Positions 1 to 8,962 are shown, numbered from the stretch's first letter. The stretch: 38,033 bases of DNA from Leptolyngbyaceae cyanobacterium M33_DOE_097 (GCA_015296075.1 DVDV01000070.1:1-38033), one strand, 5' to 3'. A program made the numbers and translations. The notes: generated by a model from the letters alone, not told the origin.

Positions 1-141
1 CAGCTGATTTAGAGCAGCAGATCTTGAGCTTCATTGACTACTTCAACCGCACCTTTGCCAAGCCTTTTGTCTGGAAGTTTAAAGGGTTTGATCAAGTCAT
101 CTAAGCTGGTCAGTCACTCCTGCTAGCCTGCACTAGGGCAT
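1..141 (+). mobile_element. Right end of an IS630-like insertion sequence (boundary inferred)
   Basis: The transposase tail ends at 104. IS630 elements carry short terminal inverted repeats just outside the gene and insert at TA. TA dinucleotides lie at 124-125, 134-135 and 141-142, so the right boundary is probably one of these. The left end is not in the window, so the inverted repeat cannot be confirmed by comparison. The TA at 141-142 overlaps the first ATG of the next reading frame. Confidence 0.4.
3..104 (+). CDS. IS630-family transposase, C-terminal fragment (runs off the left edge)
   Basis: An open frame enters from the left edge and stops with TAA at 102-104, encoding the last 33 residues of a protein. 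Visible stretches FIDYFNRTFAKPF and VWKFKG match the end of IS630/Tc1-mariner (DDE_3) transposases, which typically finish with an F-I-x-Y-F-N-R/H-x-x-A-K-P-F-x-W-x-F/Y pattern after the last catalytic acidic residue. The rest of the enzyme, including the DDE triad, lies outside the window, so it is not possible to say whether the element is intact. It sits 37 bp before a gene that appears to lack its 5' end. Confidence 0.82.
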   Translation, partial: ADLEQQILSFIDYFNRTFAKPFVWKFKGFDQVI

Positions 142-1869
142 ATGGTTGTCAACTACACAACGGATGCCATTATTGCTGATGAGTGGGGAGTGTTAGAAAC
201 TTATATGCATTTTCTAAATGGAACTCTCACATTTGATGAGCTGATTCGACAACAAAACGAGAGCCGTCTGTTTTTTCCGAAGTTAATCTTCATCGGGATG
301 GCAGCACTCAACAATTTTCACTACAACACTTATCACGAGTGCCTGCTCATTTTTGCAGTTGCCTGTTTTATTTCTATTAATATTTTTATTCTGAGTCGTT
401 TTACATTATTGCTTGCTCTTTGGCAGTACCTTTTCTTAGCTGAGATCGCCAATTTACTAATTTTTAGTCCGATCTCGTGGGATAACTGGGGATGGGGTAT
501 TCAACTAATTGTTTTTATCCCAATCGCTTGTATTACAACTGCCCTTGTTCTAACTAAGCTTAATTTAAAACTTCCTCTAGTTGCTCTACTAACAGCCCTT
601 CTCGGCACATTTTCAACTTACTCTTTCTCTAATGGAATACTGTATTGGGTCGTTATTTTTCCAGCTTTAGTTGCGGCTCGCGTCTCTAATTTTGATCAGA
701 TCAAAACAGTTATTTTAAGCCGTTGGAGAACACTCTCACTTTGGGTTACCTTTGCGGCAATCAATATTGCCTACTTCTTCTATAACTATAAAAAACCATC
801 CTATCACTCTAGCTTACTTGAAGCTCTGAAGAATTTATTTGATGCAGTTCTCTACTTCCTGGCATTTCTAGGTGCCCCCCTCGCATCCGCTAATTTGCTG
901 GTTGCCCAAGGGTTTGGTACTGTTTTTCTTGGTTGTTGTATCTGGGTTTGTTTTAGGGTTTGGCGACTACGTTTCCAATCAGGTTTTTTACAGGTAGTCT
1001 ATCCCTGGTTATGTATTGGTACGTACACTCTTTTAAGTGCAGCACTGGCAGCACTGGGCCGGAGTTCTTTGGGCGTCAGTCAGGCTTTGACTTATCGCTA
1101 CAATACATTTTCAGTCTATGGATGGGTCGCGCTTTTATATCTCATCACGGCTTTATGGCGGCATGACCCAATCCTCGTTGTGAATAAAGCAAAACACGAT
1201 AGAAGTAGAAGAACTCAACTTTTTCGCATTTTTGCCGTTAGCTTGCTCGTCACAACGTTGATAATGCAAAACTTTAGCTGGAGTCATGGGTTAGACATGA
1301 TGAAAGCTGAGTATAGAAATCGGCTGTATGGTAAGGCCTGTCTCCTTTCAAAGGAGATTGTTTTGGAAGCAGATTGCATTGCGCGGTACGTGTTTCCTAT
1401 CGTTAAATATCTGGAGACTCGTCCTCAAGAACTTGATAGTTTGGGAGGCTGGGAGCCAGGATTGATTAGCATGCAAGACGTTAATGAAGCAGTTACTGCT
1501 CAAGCTCCGGGTTCAACCTTCCACGGTCATGTTGATACAGCCACTTCACAAGAAGTCGGCGGCTTTTTCAAGTTTTGGGGGTGGGCTATACTGCCAGAGT
1601 ATAAATATCCAGCGCATGGGGTGATGTTAGTGGCGCTCGATGCACAAGGAAAAGCCACGCCGATCGCGATCGCCCCTGTCAATCAAGAACGACCGGATGT
1701 GAAGCAAGCGATCAACACTTCAGACTATCGTAGTCAACGCTTTGGCTGGGAAATGATCTTACCTAAAGAGCGAGTTCCAGTTGGTGCGACGCAGGTAATT
1801 GCCCTGGCAATTGATACAAACACTGGAGATTTGCATCGATTAGTTGGGAGTAGTCAATTGCAACGGTAA
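142..1869 (+). CDS. Polytopic membrane protein of unknown function, probably 5'-truncated by an IS
   Basis: The 575-residue product starts in what looks like an extracytoplasmic loop (TDAIIADEWGVLETY, followed by QQNESRLFFPKLIF) and then has about ten hydrophobic segments up to residue ~400. A soluble C-terminal domain of ~110 residues (from GHVDTATSQEVGGFF onward) ends the protein. The order (acidic D-E-W loop, many helices, soluble tail) recalls GT-C-like membrane proteins of bacterial surface-glycan loci, but no catalytic residue can be assigned. A first transmembrane helix would be expected before the acidic loop and is missing. The upstream frame closes at a TAG at 124-126, next to the transposase end, and no clear ribosome-binding site precedes ATG 142. 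The gene is AT-richer than its neighbours, with a single HIP1 site (1666-1673). I infer truncation by the IS and possible loss of function. Confidence 0.7.
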   Translation: MVVNYTTDAIIADEWGVLETYMHFLNGTLTFDELIRQQNESRLFFPKLIFIGMAALNNFHYNTYHECLLIFAVACFISINIFILSRFTLLLALWQYLFLAEIANLLIFSPISWDNWGWGIQLIVFIPIACITTALVLTKLNLKLPLVALLTALLGTFSTYSFSNGILYWVVIFPALVAARVSNFDQIKTVILSRWRTLSLWVTFAAINIAYFFYNYKKPSYHSSLLEALKNLFDAVLYFLAFLGAPLASANLLVAQGFGTVFLGCCIWVCFRVWRLRFQSGFLQVVYPWLCIGTYTLLSAALAALGRSSLGVSQALTYRYNTFSVYGWVALLYLITALWRHDPILVVNKAKHDRSRRTQLFRIFAVSLLVTTLIMQNFSWSHGLDMMKAEYRNRLYGKACLLSKEIVLEADCIARYVFPIVKYLETRPQELDSLGGWEPGLISMQDVNEAVTAQAPGSTFHGHVDTATSQEVGGFFKFWGWAILPEYKYPAHGVMLVALDAQGKATPIAIAPVNQERPDVKQAINTSDYRSQRFGWEMILPKERVPVGATQVIALAIDTNTGDLHRLVGSSQLQR

Positions 1870-1882
1870 CTAGTTTTTTCCT

Positions 1883-2488
1883 CTAAGCACAAGAGCGCTT
1901 TGAGCGATCGTAATAGCAACTCAAGATCGAGTCCATTGGGATAGTGCCATTGGCAACAGCATCAACGCGATCGCGATACTTCCGATCAATCAGGTAGGCT
2001 AAGGGTTGGTCAACCTGGTTGAAGCACTTGAAGGCATCGGCGGCAACCGCATCCCAAGTTGGGTAGTAGACCAAGATATCGTCAGGTAACACAACGGTGC
2101 GATCGCAATCTGGTTCGGGGTGGCAGTAGAATGGCTGGTCGAGATTGAGATAACCGTAGTCATCAGTTAATTCTTCGCCTGGATAAATATCGCGGCTGGC
2201 TAGCTCAAATTGATAAGGTGTGGCGATGCAACTTGGGTTAAAGCTGTGGTTGACATAGCGAGCGAGATCCCAACAGAGAACGTAGCGTCCCTGCTCATCG
2301 CGGTAGCTATACTTGACCAGCAAGTCACGACGCAAGGGTTCTAAAGCGAGGACTTCAGATTCTTTATAGTGTTGGTCTAGGTCATCCAAAATCCAGGTGA
2401 TCGTACCTTTTGGAATGAGACGAGTGGCAAAGACCCCATATCCGATCGCATCATTGATGTACCGGAGTTCTGTGTGAGGGTGCATCAT
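1883..2488 (-). CDS. SET-domain protein (putative protein-lysine methyltransferase)
   Basis: The 201-residue protein is essentially one SET domain. GYGVFATRLIPKGT at residues 16-29 is the N-terminal SET motif, RYVNHSFNPSC at 77-87 is the pseudoknot-forming N-H-S motif that binds S-adenosylmethionine, and GEELTDDYGYLN at 104-115 holds the catalytic-tyrosine region. Two cysteines after it (C122, C128) could play the zinc-binding post-SET role but do not match the full CxCx2-4C pattern. The family transfers methyl groups to lysine side chains; the substrate here is unknown. Two adjacent ATGs (2488 and 2485) can serve as start. It lies convergent to the membrane protein gene, 13 bp away, and 122 bp downstream of the PRC-barrel gene, probably as a separate unit. 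Confidence 0.8.
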   Translation of the reverse strand: MMHPHTELRYINDAIGYGVFATRLIPKGTITWILDDLDQHYKESEVLALEPLRRDLLVKYSYRDEQGRYVLCWDLARYVNHSFNPSCIATPYQFELASRDIYPGEELTDDYGYLNLDQPFYCHPEPDCDRTVVLPDDILVYYPTWDAVAADAFKCFNQVDQPLAYLIDRKYRDRVDAVANGTIPMDSILSCYYDRSKRSCA

Positions 2489-2610
2489 TGCACGTAGGAA
2501 TAAAAGTAAGTATGCAATTATAAGCGAAAAACGACTACCGAATTAGGATACCCAAGTTTCGGCTCAGATTCGCTTGACGAACGGAAAGCATTCTAAATTG
2601 CAGTGAAGAA

Positions 2611-3567
2611 TTAGTAACCTTCTTCTTCGTACTCTGGTGCCTTCGTCTTTTCAGGAATTTCTAAACGAGGGGCACGATAGGTCTTCCGCTCTTCCGACTC
2701 CCAAGCCTCGTCTTCAGTCGCTTCGTAGTCGTCGTAGCTGTCGTCATACCGCTCATCGGGATAACGAGGTGCGCGGTCGTAGCGATCTCGCCCACTGGCT
2801 TCACTCCAATTGGCATCGTCGTCCTCTTCGTAGTAGGCAGGCTCCATCTGGCGCTGCTCTTGTCGGAGTTGCCGGGGTTGCTCCCAAGTATCTTCATCCC
2901 ACGCTTCTAAGGCTGGTTCGCGCTCACGCTCACGGATGGGGGTCGAAATGGGAGTGCGTAACCCGGTCGGAAGCTGGTTGTCGGTACGAATCGGGGCGAT
3001 GTACGCGTCTTCGTCGTCTCGCTCCCAGGGGGCACGCCCAATACCCAATCGCTCTAGAACGCCGACTGTTAGCTGCATCAAGCGCTGCTCAGAGCCTTCA
3101 AATACAATTAAGCGATCCGGGCCGCTGCTAACAATTTCTTCAATCCCTAACTCGTAGGTGCTGACCATCTGGTCTGGAATTAGAGGTAGACCCAAGGACG
3201 CAATGATTAGGGAGGTCAGCTCACCCGTATCAACGTCAAACTTAAAGCCCCGCACTTTACCCAGCAGCTCACCTGTCTCAGTAACAACTTCACAGTTAAC
3301 CAGGCTGTTGTAGACTTCAGGATCCATGTCTTCAATGACATCCTCATCATCGACAAGGATCACGTCACCAATCTGGCGAATACTACTCAGCAACATTGGC
3401 TGCGGGGTGCCATACAGCAGATTAGGCCGCAAACTGAGTGCGACAACTTTCCGCTGGTCAACATCGACCCATAGCTGGCTAATTACACCCAGCTTTTTAC
3501 CGGTGTCACGGGTAACGACCAGAGTGCCTAGAAGATCAGACCGAAGACGAATTTCTTCTGATGACAT
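2611..3567 (-). CDS. PRC-barrel domain protein with long acidic disordered tail
   Basis: The first ~165 of 318 residues form two consecutive PRC-barrel modules: RSDLLGTLVVTRDTGKKLG starts the first, and a second with ELLGKVRGFKFDVDTGELT follows near residue 95. PRC barrels are small beta domains first known from photosynthetic reaction centre H subunits and RimM, and act in protein or RNA binding. The remaining ~150 residues are low complexity, rich in Asp, Glu, Arg and Tyr, and probably disordered. The gene starts 45 bp after the smc stop on the same strand, so co-transcription with smc is likely. The partner of the barrel is unknown; a role beside SMC is inference from position only. Confidence 0.85.
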   Translation of the reverse strand: MSSEEIRLRSDLLGTLVVTRDTGKKLGVISQLWVDVDQRKVVALSLRPNLLYGTPQPMLLSSIRQIGDVILVDDEDVIEDMDPEVYNSLVNCEVVTETGELLGKVRGFKFDVDTGELTSLIIASLGLPLIPDQMVSTYELGIEEIVSSGPDRLIVFEGSEQRLMQLTVGVLERLGIGRAPWERDDEDAYIAPIRTDNQLPTGLRTPISTPIREREREPALEAWDEDTWEQPRQLRQEQRQMEPAYYEEDDDANWSEASGRDRYDRAPRYPDERYDDSYDDYEATEDEAWESEERKTYRAPRLEIPEKTKAPEYEEEGY

Positions 3568-3612
3568 TTAAATCCCGAATCCTGATGTGTAAATCCTGAT
3601 TACTATAGCAAA

Positions 3613-6600
3613 TTAAGAAGACGAGCTTGGGCTTTGCAAGTTAATCCCCAAGACCTGAGTATAAGCCCCCCGTGCCTGGGTAACGCCGATGGTACGCTGG
3701 GCTGACTCAATCATCGGTCGGCGGAGGCTAACGACGATGAATTGTGCTTGTTGAGCTTGCTGTTTGATCATTCTAGCTAATCGTTCGACATTTGCCCCAT
3801 CCAAAAACATATCGACTTCATCAAAGGCGTAGAACGGCGACGGGCGGTAACGTTGCAGCGAGAAGATGAAACTTAAAGCGGTCAACGATTTTTCACCCCC
3901 AGACATAGAAGCAAGACGCTGAACGGGTTTCCCTTTGGGATGAGCGATCAGATTAAGACCACCATTGAAGGGATCATCAGGATCATCTAATTGCAGGCGA
4001 CCATCCCCATCCGAAAGGGTGGCAAAAGTTGCCTGAAAGTTTTCGTTGACCGCGTCAAAGGCTTCCTTAAAGGCTCGCTGTCGCAACGTGGTGAAGTTTT
4101 CAATGCGGAGCAACAAATCAGTGCGCTCTTGCTCTAAAGTCGTCAGTTTTTGACTGAGTTCTTCGAGTCGCGCTTGCGTGCGATCGTATTCCTCTAGTGC
4201 CAGCATGTTGACAGGCTCCATTGCCTGAATTCGCTTTTGCAGGAGACGAATTTCATGCTGAAGCGCCGCCAGGTCGGGAATCTGTTCCGGGTCGGGCAAC
4301 TCCGGCAGGGGATCAGGTAGCTCGTGTTCTTGTGCCAACAGTTGTTCGCGTTGTGTTGCGAGTTCTTGCTGGCGTTCTTGCATCGTTTCACGGCGTTTTT
4401 GCTGCTGCCACTCTAGTTGCTGTTGCTGGGTCTGATGCTCGCGCAATTGGCGTTCAGCCCGATCTCGGTCTTGTTTTTCTTGCCCCAGCCGCTGCTCAAG
4501 CTGAGTCAGAGCCGCTTTAGTCAGAGCAATTTGTTCGTTAAGGCCGTTTTGCTGGGCGTTGAGATCAGCAAACTGTTGCAACTGAGCGGTTTGTTGCTTG
4601 CGTGCGGCCTGCAACTGAGTCTGGCTTTGCTCTAATTTTTCTTGTTCACGCTGACGCTGATTTTCGAGGTCTTTGAGATGCTGCTCAGCAGTGCGGAGGG
4701 CAAGTTCATGCTGGTTTAGCTCAGCTTCTTGCGATCGCAGCGTGGTTTGAATCTGCTGCCACTCACTATGAGTATGAGAGGCTTCAAGGGTCGCCAGTTG
4801 GTGCCGCAACTCTTGCAGTTGAGTTTCTTGCTCAGGAATAGCAACCACCAACGCTTGCAGGCGAGTCTGAGCAGTGGCTAGCTCTTGCTGGTTGTGGGTG
4901 AGGTGAGATCGCCCTTGCTCAAGGCTAGCGGATAAGTTGCGAATTTCTGTCTCAAGTTGTTGGGTTTGCAACTCAGCTTCGCGGTGGTTTTGGCGCGTTT
5001 CAATAAGCTCTTGGCCACGCTCGCGGGTCAGCTCAGTGGCGCGGAAGATCGCATTTTCACAACGAACTAAGACTTGCTCAATTTCTTTGAGGCGATCGCG
5101 AAGTTCCAGCACTTCAGCCGACTCAGAGGCATCCATCGTGCCAAAGTGAATTGTTTGCCGTGAGCTGGTGCTGCCCCCAGTCATCGCGCCACTCGTTTCT
5201 AACAATTCGCCGTCTAACGTAACGATGCGGAAGTCACCCATGTGGCGGCGAGCGTCGTGCAAATTCTCAAACACGACCGTATTGCCGAAGACGTAGGCAA
5301 AAACATCACGGTAGCGATCGTCAAACTCGATCAGGTTGAAGGCGTAATCGACGCAGCCAGACAGTTGCCGGAGTGCGCCAACATTGAGCGATCGCGCCCG
5401 CTGGATTTTATTAAGTGGTAGAAAGGTTGCCCGTCCGGCTCGTTTTTGCTTGAGCAGTTCAATCCCAGCCGCCGCCGCACTATCATCTTCAACGACAAGA
5501 TTTCCTAAGCGGGCACCTGCGGCGGTTTCGAGTGCGAGTTGATAACGGGGATCAACTCGTCCCAACTGGGCGACCAAGCCACAGACTCCTGGCAAATCCG
5601 ATTGCAGAATTAACTGCGTCGCGTAAGTGCCCTGCGCTTCTTGAATAGCCTGGGTTTGGGCTTCTAGTTTATCGAGGCGGCGTTGCTTATCGCGCTGCTC
5701 GTGCAGCAGGCGGGTCTGCGTTTCTTGTTGCAGTTTTAACTCTTGCTCAACCAGGCTCACCCGCGTAGCCAGCTCTTGAACTTGGGTTTGCAGGCGATCG
5801 CGTCGTTCTCCTACTTCGGTGGCTTGAGTTTGTTTTTCGGCCAGTTGAGTTGCTTGGGTTTGCAGAGTTTGGGTTTGCTCCTCAAGTTGCCGTTCGAGTT
5901 GGCGGGTGCGCTCTTGTAACTGAGCTTGCTCAGCTCGTTGCGGCTCTAGTTGGTCAACTAACGTTTCAATCTGGCGGTGGAGTTGGGTTTGCTCTTGCAC
6001 CCAGGCTTCAGCGTTAGCTGCCGAAGCGTTTGCCGCCTCGCGGGTTTGCTCTAAAGTTTGGCGAGCCGCGTCACGATTGGCGATGAGAGTAGTGAGTGTC
6101 TGGGCTTCAGTGGCGTGGGTTTGGGTTAACGACGTTAGCGTTTCACGGTGAGATTGAATCTCTTGCTGTGCCCGCACGATCGCCGCTTCAGCCTGTTGGC
6201 GCTGGGTTTGCATTTCTTGCTCTTGCCGCTGAAGTTGGCGCAACTCGGCTTCGCGGGTTGCCAGAGTCGATTGCAACGTGAGCAATTCTTCTTCGCCCAG
6301 AGCTTTGACGCGTTGATTTAGTTGCTCTAACTCAGCCGACGCCTGCTGAATCACAGTTGAGATCGCGGCTAGTTGCTCAGTCAGCTCTGCGATCGCTTTT
6401 TCATCATGGGCAATTTGCTGTTCTAAGCGAGTCACAGCCTGCTCCGACTGGCGGTAACGAATCACAATTTCCCATTGCTCTTTCGTCTGTACCTCTGCTC
6501 GTAATTTCTGATACTTCTCGGCTTTGACCCGATCTTGAGCAAGGCGATCGCGCTGTTCAATTAATTCACGTTCCACGATGCGGTAGCGGTCTTCTTGCTC

Positions 6601-7299
6601 TTTTACCGCATCTAGCTTTTCTTTCGCCTGATTAATTTTGCGATCGAAGGTGGCAACCCCCGCCAGTTCATCAATAATCTCACGCCGTTCGCGCGAGTTC
6701 ATTGAGATGATACGGGTAACATCCCCCTGCAGCACAACGTTGTAGCCTTCGGGATAGATCCGCAGGCGATTGAGTTCTTCGTGCAACTCAGTCAGGGTGC
6801 AGGGTTCGCCGTTGATGTAGTAATTAGAGGTATAGGTGCCCTGCTGTGTTACGCGCAACTTACGCGTGACACTCCATTCCCGCACAGGTGTGCCATTTGA
6901 GCCATTTTCAACGTGATGTCCATTGGTTGACTGTCCGTTTGTAGAGGCGGCTTCGTTGAGAGCTTCCAGCGTTTCACCATGCACCATCTCGGTAACTTGA
7001 CGCTCAATCTCCGCTTCGAGTAGCTCTGGTTCATCCGTCAGGTCAAAGGTAACGGTGACGCTGGCTTCAACGGTGGCGCGGCTACGAGAAGTTTGGGTGT
7101 GGTTCACCAGATCCGGCAGACGCTCAGCCCGCATCCCTTTTGAGCCTGCTAAGCCCAAACAAAAGAGGAGCGCATCAATTAAGTTGGATTTGCCAGAACC
7201 ATTTGGCCCGGAAATCACTGTAAAACCAGGCAACAACGGAATCTGCGTTGTGCCTCCAAAAGACTTAAAGTTGGTCAGTTCCAGCCGCTTGATGTACAC
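3613..7299 (-). CDS. smc: Chromosome segregation protein SMC
   Basis: The 1228-residue ATPase organises and segregates the chromosome as part of the bacterial condensin complex (with ScpA/ScpB). The Walker A motif GPNGSGKS is at residues 31-38. Two very Gln/Glu-rich coiled coils flank a hinge at about 570-710. The C-terminal head has the ABC signature MSGGEKSLTALSF near 1131 and Walker B FYAFDEVDMFLDG near 1157. Length is normal for the family. A Gly/Asn-rich insertion (NGQSTNGHHVENGSNG) interrupts the N-terminal head around residue 115-135, a likely surface loop. The start is GTG at 7299, chosen because MYIKRLELTNFKSFGG is the usual N-terminus; no strong ribosome-binding site is visible. The PRC-barrel gene follows 45 bp downstream. 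Confidence 0.97.
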   Translation of the reverse strand: MYIKRLELTNFKSFGGTTQIPLLPGFTVISGPNGSGKSNLIDALLFCLGLAGSKGMRAERLPDLVNHTQTSRSRATVEASVTVTFDLTDEPELLEAEIERQVTEMVHGETLEALNEAASTNGQSTNGHHVENGSNGTPVREWSVTRKLRVTQQGTYTSNYYINGEPCTLTELHEELNRLRIYPEGYNVVLQGDVTRIISMNSRERREIIDELAGVATFDRKINQAKEKLDAVKEQEDRYRIVERELIEQRDRLAQDRVKAEKYQKLRAEVQTKEQWEIVIRYRQSEQAVTRLEQQIAHDEKAIAELTEQLAAISTVIQQASAELEQLNQRVKALGEEELLTLQSTLATREAELRQLQRQEQEMQTQRQQAEAAIVRAQQEIQSHRETLTSLTQTHATEAQTLTTLIANRDAARQTLEQTREAANASAANAEAWVQEQTQLHRQIETLVDQLEPQRAEQAQLQERTRQLERQLEEQTQTLQTQATQLAEKQTQATEVGERRDRLQTQVQELATRVSLVEQELKLQQETQTRLLHEQRDKQRRLDKLEAQTQAIQEAQGTYATQLILQSDLPGVCGLVAQLGRVDPRYQLALETAAGARLGNLVVEDDSAAAAGIELLKQKRAGRATFLPLNKIQRARSLNVGALRQLSGCVDYAFNLIEFDDRYRDVFAYVFGNTVVFENLHDARRHMGDFRIVTLDGELLETSGAMTGGSTSSRQTIHFGTMDASESAEVLELRDRLKEIEQVLVRCENAIFRATELTRERGQELIETRQNHREAELQTQQLETEIRNLSASLEQGRSHLTHNQQELATAQTRLQALVVAIPEQETQLQELRHQLATLEASHTHSEWQQIQTTLRSQEAELNQHELALRTAEQHLKDLENQRQREQEKLEQSQTQLQAARKQQTAQLQQFADLNAQQNGLNEQIALTKAALTQLEQRLGQEKQDRDRAERQLREHQTQQQQLEWQQQKRRETMQERQQELATQREQLLAQEHELPDPLPELPDPEQIPDLAALQHEIRLLQKRIQAMEPVNMLALEEYDRTQARLEELSQKLTTLEQERTDLLLRIENFTTLRQRAFKEAFDAVNENFQATFATLSDGDGRLQLDDPDDPFNGGLNLIAHPKGKPVQRLASMSGGEKSLTALSFIFSLQRYRPSPFYAFDEVDMFLDGANVERLARMIKQQAQQAQFIVVSLRRPMIESAQRTIGVTQARGAYTQVLGINLQSPSSSS

Positions 7300-7385
7300 A
7301 GATTGCGGTTGCGAGGAAATGCAAGTTTAGTTTAACGATAAAATCACCCTGCGAAGCAGAAGGTTCTATTAATTACCAATGTAGC

Positions 7386-7399
7386 AGAACAAGTGTTCT
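7386..7399. promoter_or_regulatory. LexA-like palindrome upstream of smc (candidate)
   Basis: AGAACAAGTGTTCT is a perfect 6-bp inverted repeat with a 2-bp centre. It reads GAAC-N4-GTTC, the core of Gram-positive LexA (Cheo) boxes, and differs at one position from the published cyanobacterial LexA pattern RGTACNNNDGTWCB. It lies 87 bp before the smc start, in the only gap that can hold the smc promoter. Binding is not shown, and cyanobacterial LexA does not always control DNA repair genes. Confidence 0.35.
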
Positions 7400-7455
7400 A
7401 CGCGCCGTGATGGGCGATCGCTCTGGTCGAAGAATTAAGAATCGTTCAGGACATT

Positions 7456-7478
7456 GACTCTACAGTTTTTGTAGAGTC
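7456..7478 (-). terminator. Perfect 9-bp hairpin between lipoprotein gene and smc
   Basis: GACTCTACA (7456-7464) and TGTAGAGTC (7470-7478) are perfectly complementary around a 5-nt GTTTT loop. The hairpin lies 80 bp past the stop of the minus-strand lipoprotein gene and ahead of the smc promoter region. No T-run follows on the minus strand, so it may be a processing signal, weak terminator or operator. Confidence 0.4.
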
Positions 7479-7557
7479 TGTTTATGAATACAGGCTGCGT
7501 TATGCCGATCAGGTAGTTAACGCTGAACAGCTCCCTCCAATCTGCAACTCCCTACAC

Positions 7558-8061
7558 CTACTCACCAGCAAACGGCAACCGCTGAGTTACCCAAATCGTC
7601 TTCCCTTCCTCATCTGTGATCAGCCGTGCTAAACGCCAGGTTTTATTCTCTTTTTGGCGCTGCAAGTAAATCTCAAAGGGATTTTTAGTTCGTGACACTT
7701 CACGCTTGGGGGCTTTTAGAGTGTAATCATAGGTGCCGCGAATCTGATAACCCGGTAAATCATCAATCTGTAGGGATGTTTTTTCAGTGATGGCAACATG
7801 GCTGATTGAAAAGTCATCCCACCCCTCTGCTTTGCGAATCTGGCGGCTCAACTCATCCTGCACCTGCCCAACCTGAATCGCCAGAGCCTGTTCAACCACC
7901 TGATGATCGGGAGCAAACCCGACACTACACGCAGACAAAAGCAGCAGCATTAAAACGCTAATGCAACTCCGCCAGACCCACTTCTGATAACCCTGCAGGG
8001 CAGAGGTGAAATAATGAGTAGGTCGGCCAACAATCGTTTGTTGCAAGGAAGAGTAAAACAT
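7558..8061 (-). CDS. Small cyanobacterial lipoprotein of unknown function
   Basis: Starting at ATG 8061 the product has 167 residues with an N-terminal hydrophobic stretch ending in the lipobox LLSAC (after a long n-region), so it is probably lipidated and membrane anchored. The mature part (~125 residues) is a mixed alpha/beta domain with a conserved-looking end (TWRLARLITDEEGKTIWV). No known catalytic motif is visible. The frame stays open upstream to 8217, but that extension would overlap the divergent gene at 8198 and puts the signal sequence far from the N-terminus, so the shorter start is preferred. It stands alone on the minus strand. Confidence 0.7.
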   Translation of the reverse strand: MFYSSLQQTIVGRPTHYFTSALQGYQKWVWRSCISVLMLLLLSACSVGFAPDHQVVEQALAIQVGQVQDELSRQIRKAEGWDDFSISHVAITEKTSLQIDDLPGYQIRGTYDYTLKAPKREVSRTKNPFEIYLQRQKENKTWRLARLITDEEGKTIWVTQRLPFAGE

Positions 8062-8197
8062 AGAAGGTGTACTTTTTCCTGGTTCCTCTTGAGGACGAGC
8101 TGATTTTGGATTGAGTTTGATTAGACTCAAGACATACGGTTGGATACTAAGCAATCGCGGTGCAGAGTGCAAGACTTTGTAGCTGCTACAGAAATTT

Positions 8198-8920
8198 ATG
8201 ACCGAATCGTTGTTCACTGGTTTAGACCACTCTGAAGAAGCCGAAGCGATCGCAGCTGATCTGCTGCACTATTACGATTTTGAACTAGGAGGGTTCACTG
8301 TCGAGCATCTGATTGAGCGCTGGTCAAAAGCATACTCCTCAGATTGGATCTTGCTAGCAGTTGTTGAAGCACTCTATCAAGGTCGCTACAAAGCCGTTTC
8401 AGTTGACCAACTCCTCTTGCTCTGGCAACGTCGGGAGCAACCTCTAACTCACTTTAACCGGGAATTTGAGCTGCTGGTCAGTCAACGCTTGCCCCGCAAA
8501 CTCTTTGATACTGAAGCCAGTCCCGAAGCTGAAGAAACCTTCACCACACGGGGGCAGCAGTTCTTCTCTAACCTGCAAAGCCTTACCGAAGAAGTTATGG
8601 CGATGCCGCCCACCCCCGCGCCATTTGACTGGAGAAACAAACTAGAAAAACGCTTTACACCCGCGCGATCGCCCGTTCAAACCTCCTCCCCGCAGCCTAC
8701 GCCGCCTTATCGGCCCAACTGGTTGGCCTATGCCGAGCATAAAGAGCCAATTCAACAATTTACGCCTCAGATTGACCCATCTGACTTTCACGCCAAGCTA
8801 AAAGCCGTAGCCGATAGCGAATTTAACTCATTGCCACCACAAGCCTTAGCCCCAACACCCGAAAAACAAGACCCACCTTTACCCCCTGTATCCGAGAATT
8901 CGCATCTGACAGACGCATAG
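8198..8920 (+). CDS. Conserved cyanobacterial protein of unknown function
   Basis: The 240-residue soluble protein has a predicted helical N-terminal domain of ~110 residues (ADLLHYYDFELGGFTVEHLI, then YSSDWILLAVVEALYQGRYK) and a Pro-rich, probably disordered C-terminal half. The helical part looks like a protein-interaction module; no catalytic motif is seen. It is the first gene of a tight plus-strand run with the CSP41-like and F420-ligase-like genes (gaps of about 40 and 11 bp), suggesting a shared transcript. Its promoter must lie in the 136-bp divergent gap to the lipoprotein gene. Confidence 0.75.
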   Translation: MTESLFTGLDHSEEAEAIAADLLHYYDFELGGFTVEHLIERWSKAYSSDWILLAVVEALYQGRYKAVSVDQLLLLWQRREQPLTHFNREFELLVSQRLPRKLFDTEASPEAEETFTTRGQQFFSNLQSLTEEVMAMPPTPAPFDWRNKLEKRFTPARSPVQTSSPQPTPPYRPNWLAYAEHKEPIQQFTPQIDPSDFHAKLKAVADSEFNSLPPQALAPTPEKQDPPLPPVSENSHLTDA

Positions 8921-8962
8921 CGAGGGGTAAGATAAGAGGTTGTTGCAGTTGGGATGGTAACA

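Noticed and set aside
2637-3131. 164-codon plus-strand frame opposite the PRC-barrel gene
   Set aside because: Arg/Ser-rich translation typical of the reverse of an acidic low-complexity gene; shadow.
4221-4520. Antisense open frames within smc (also near 4417, 6096, 7055)
   Set aside because: They mirror the Gln/Glu-rich coiled-coil codons of smc, have no ribosome-binding sites and no family resemblance.
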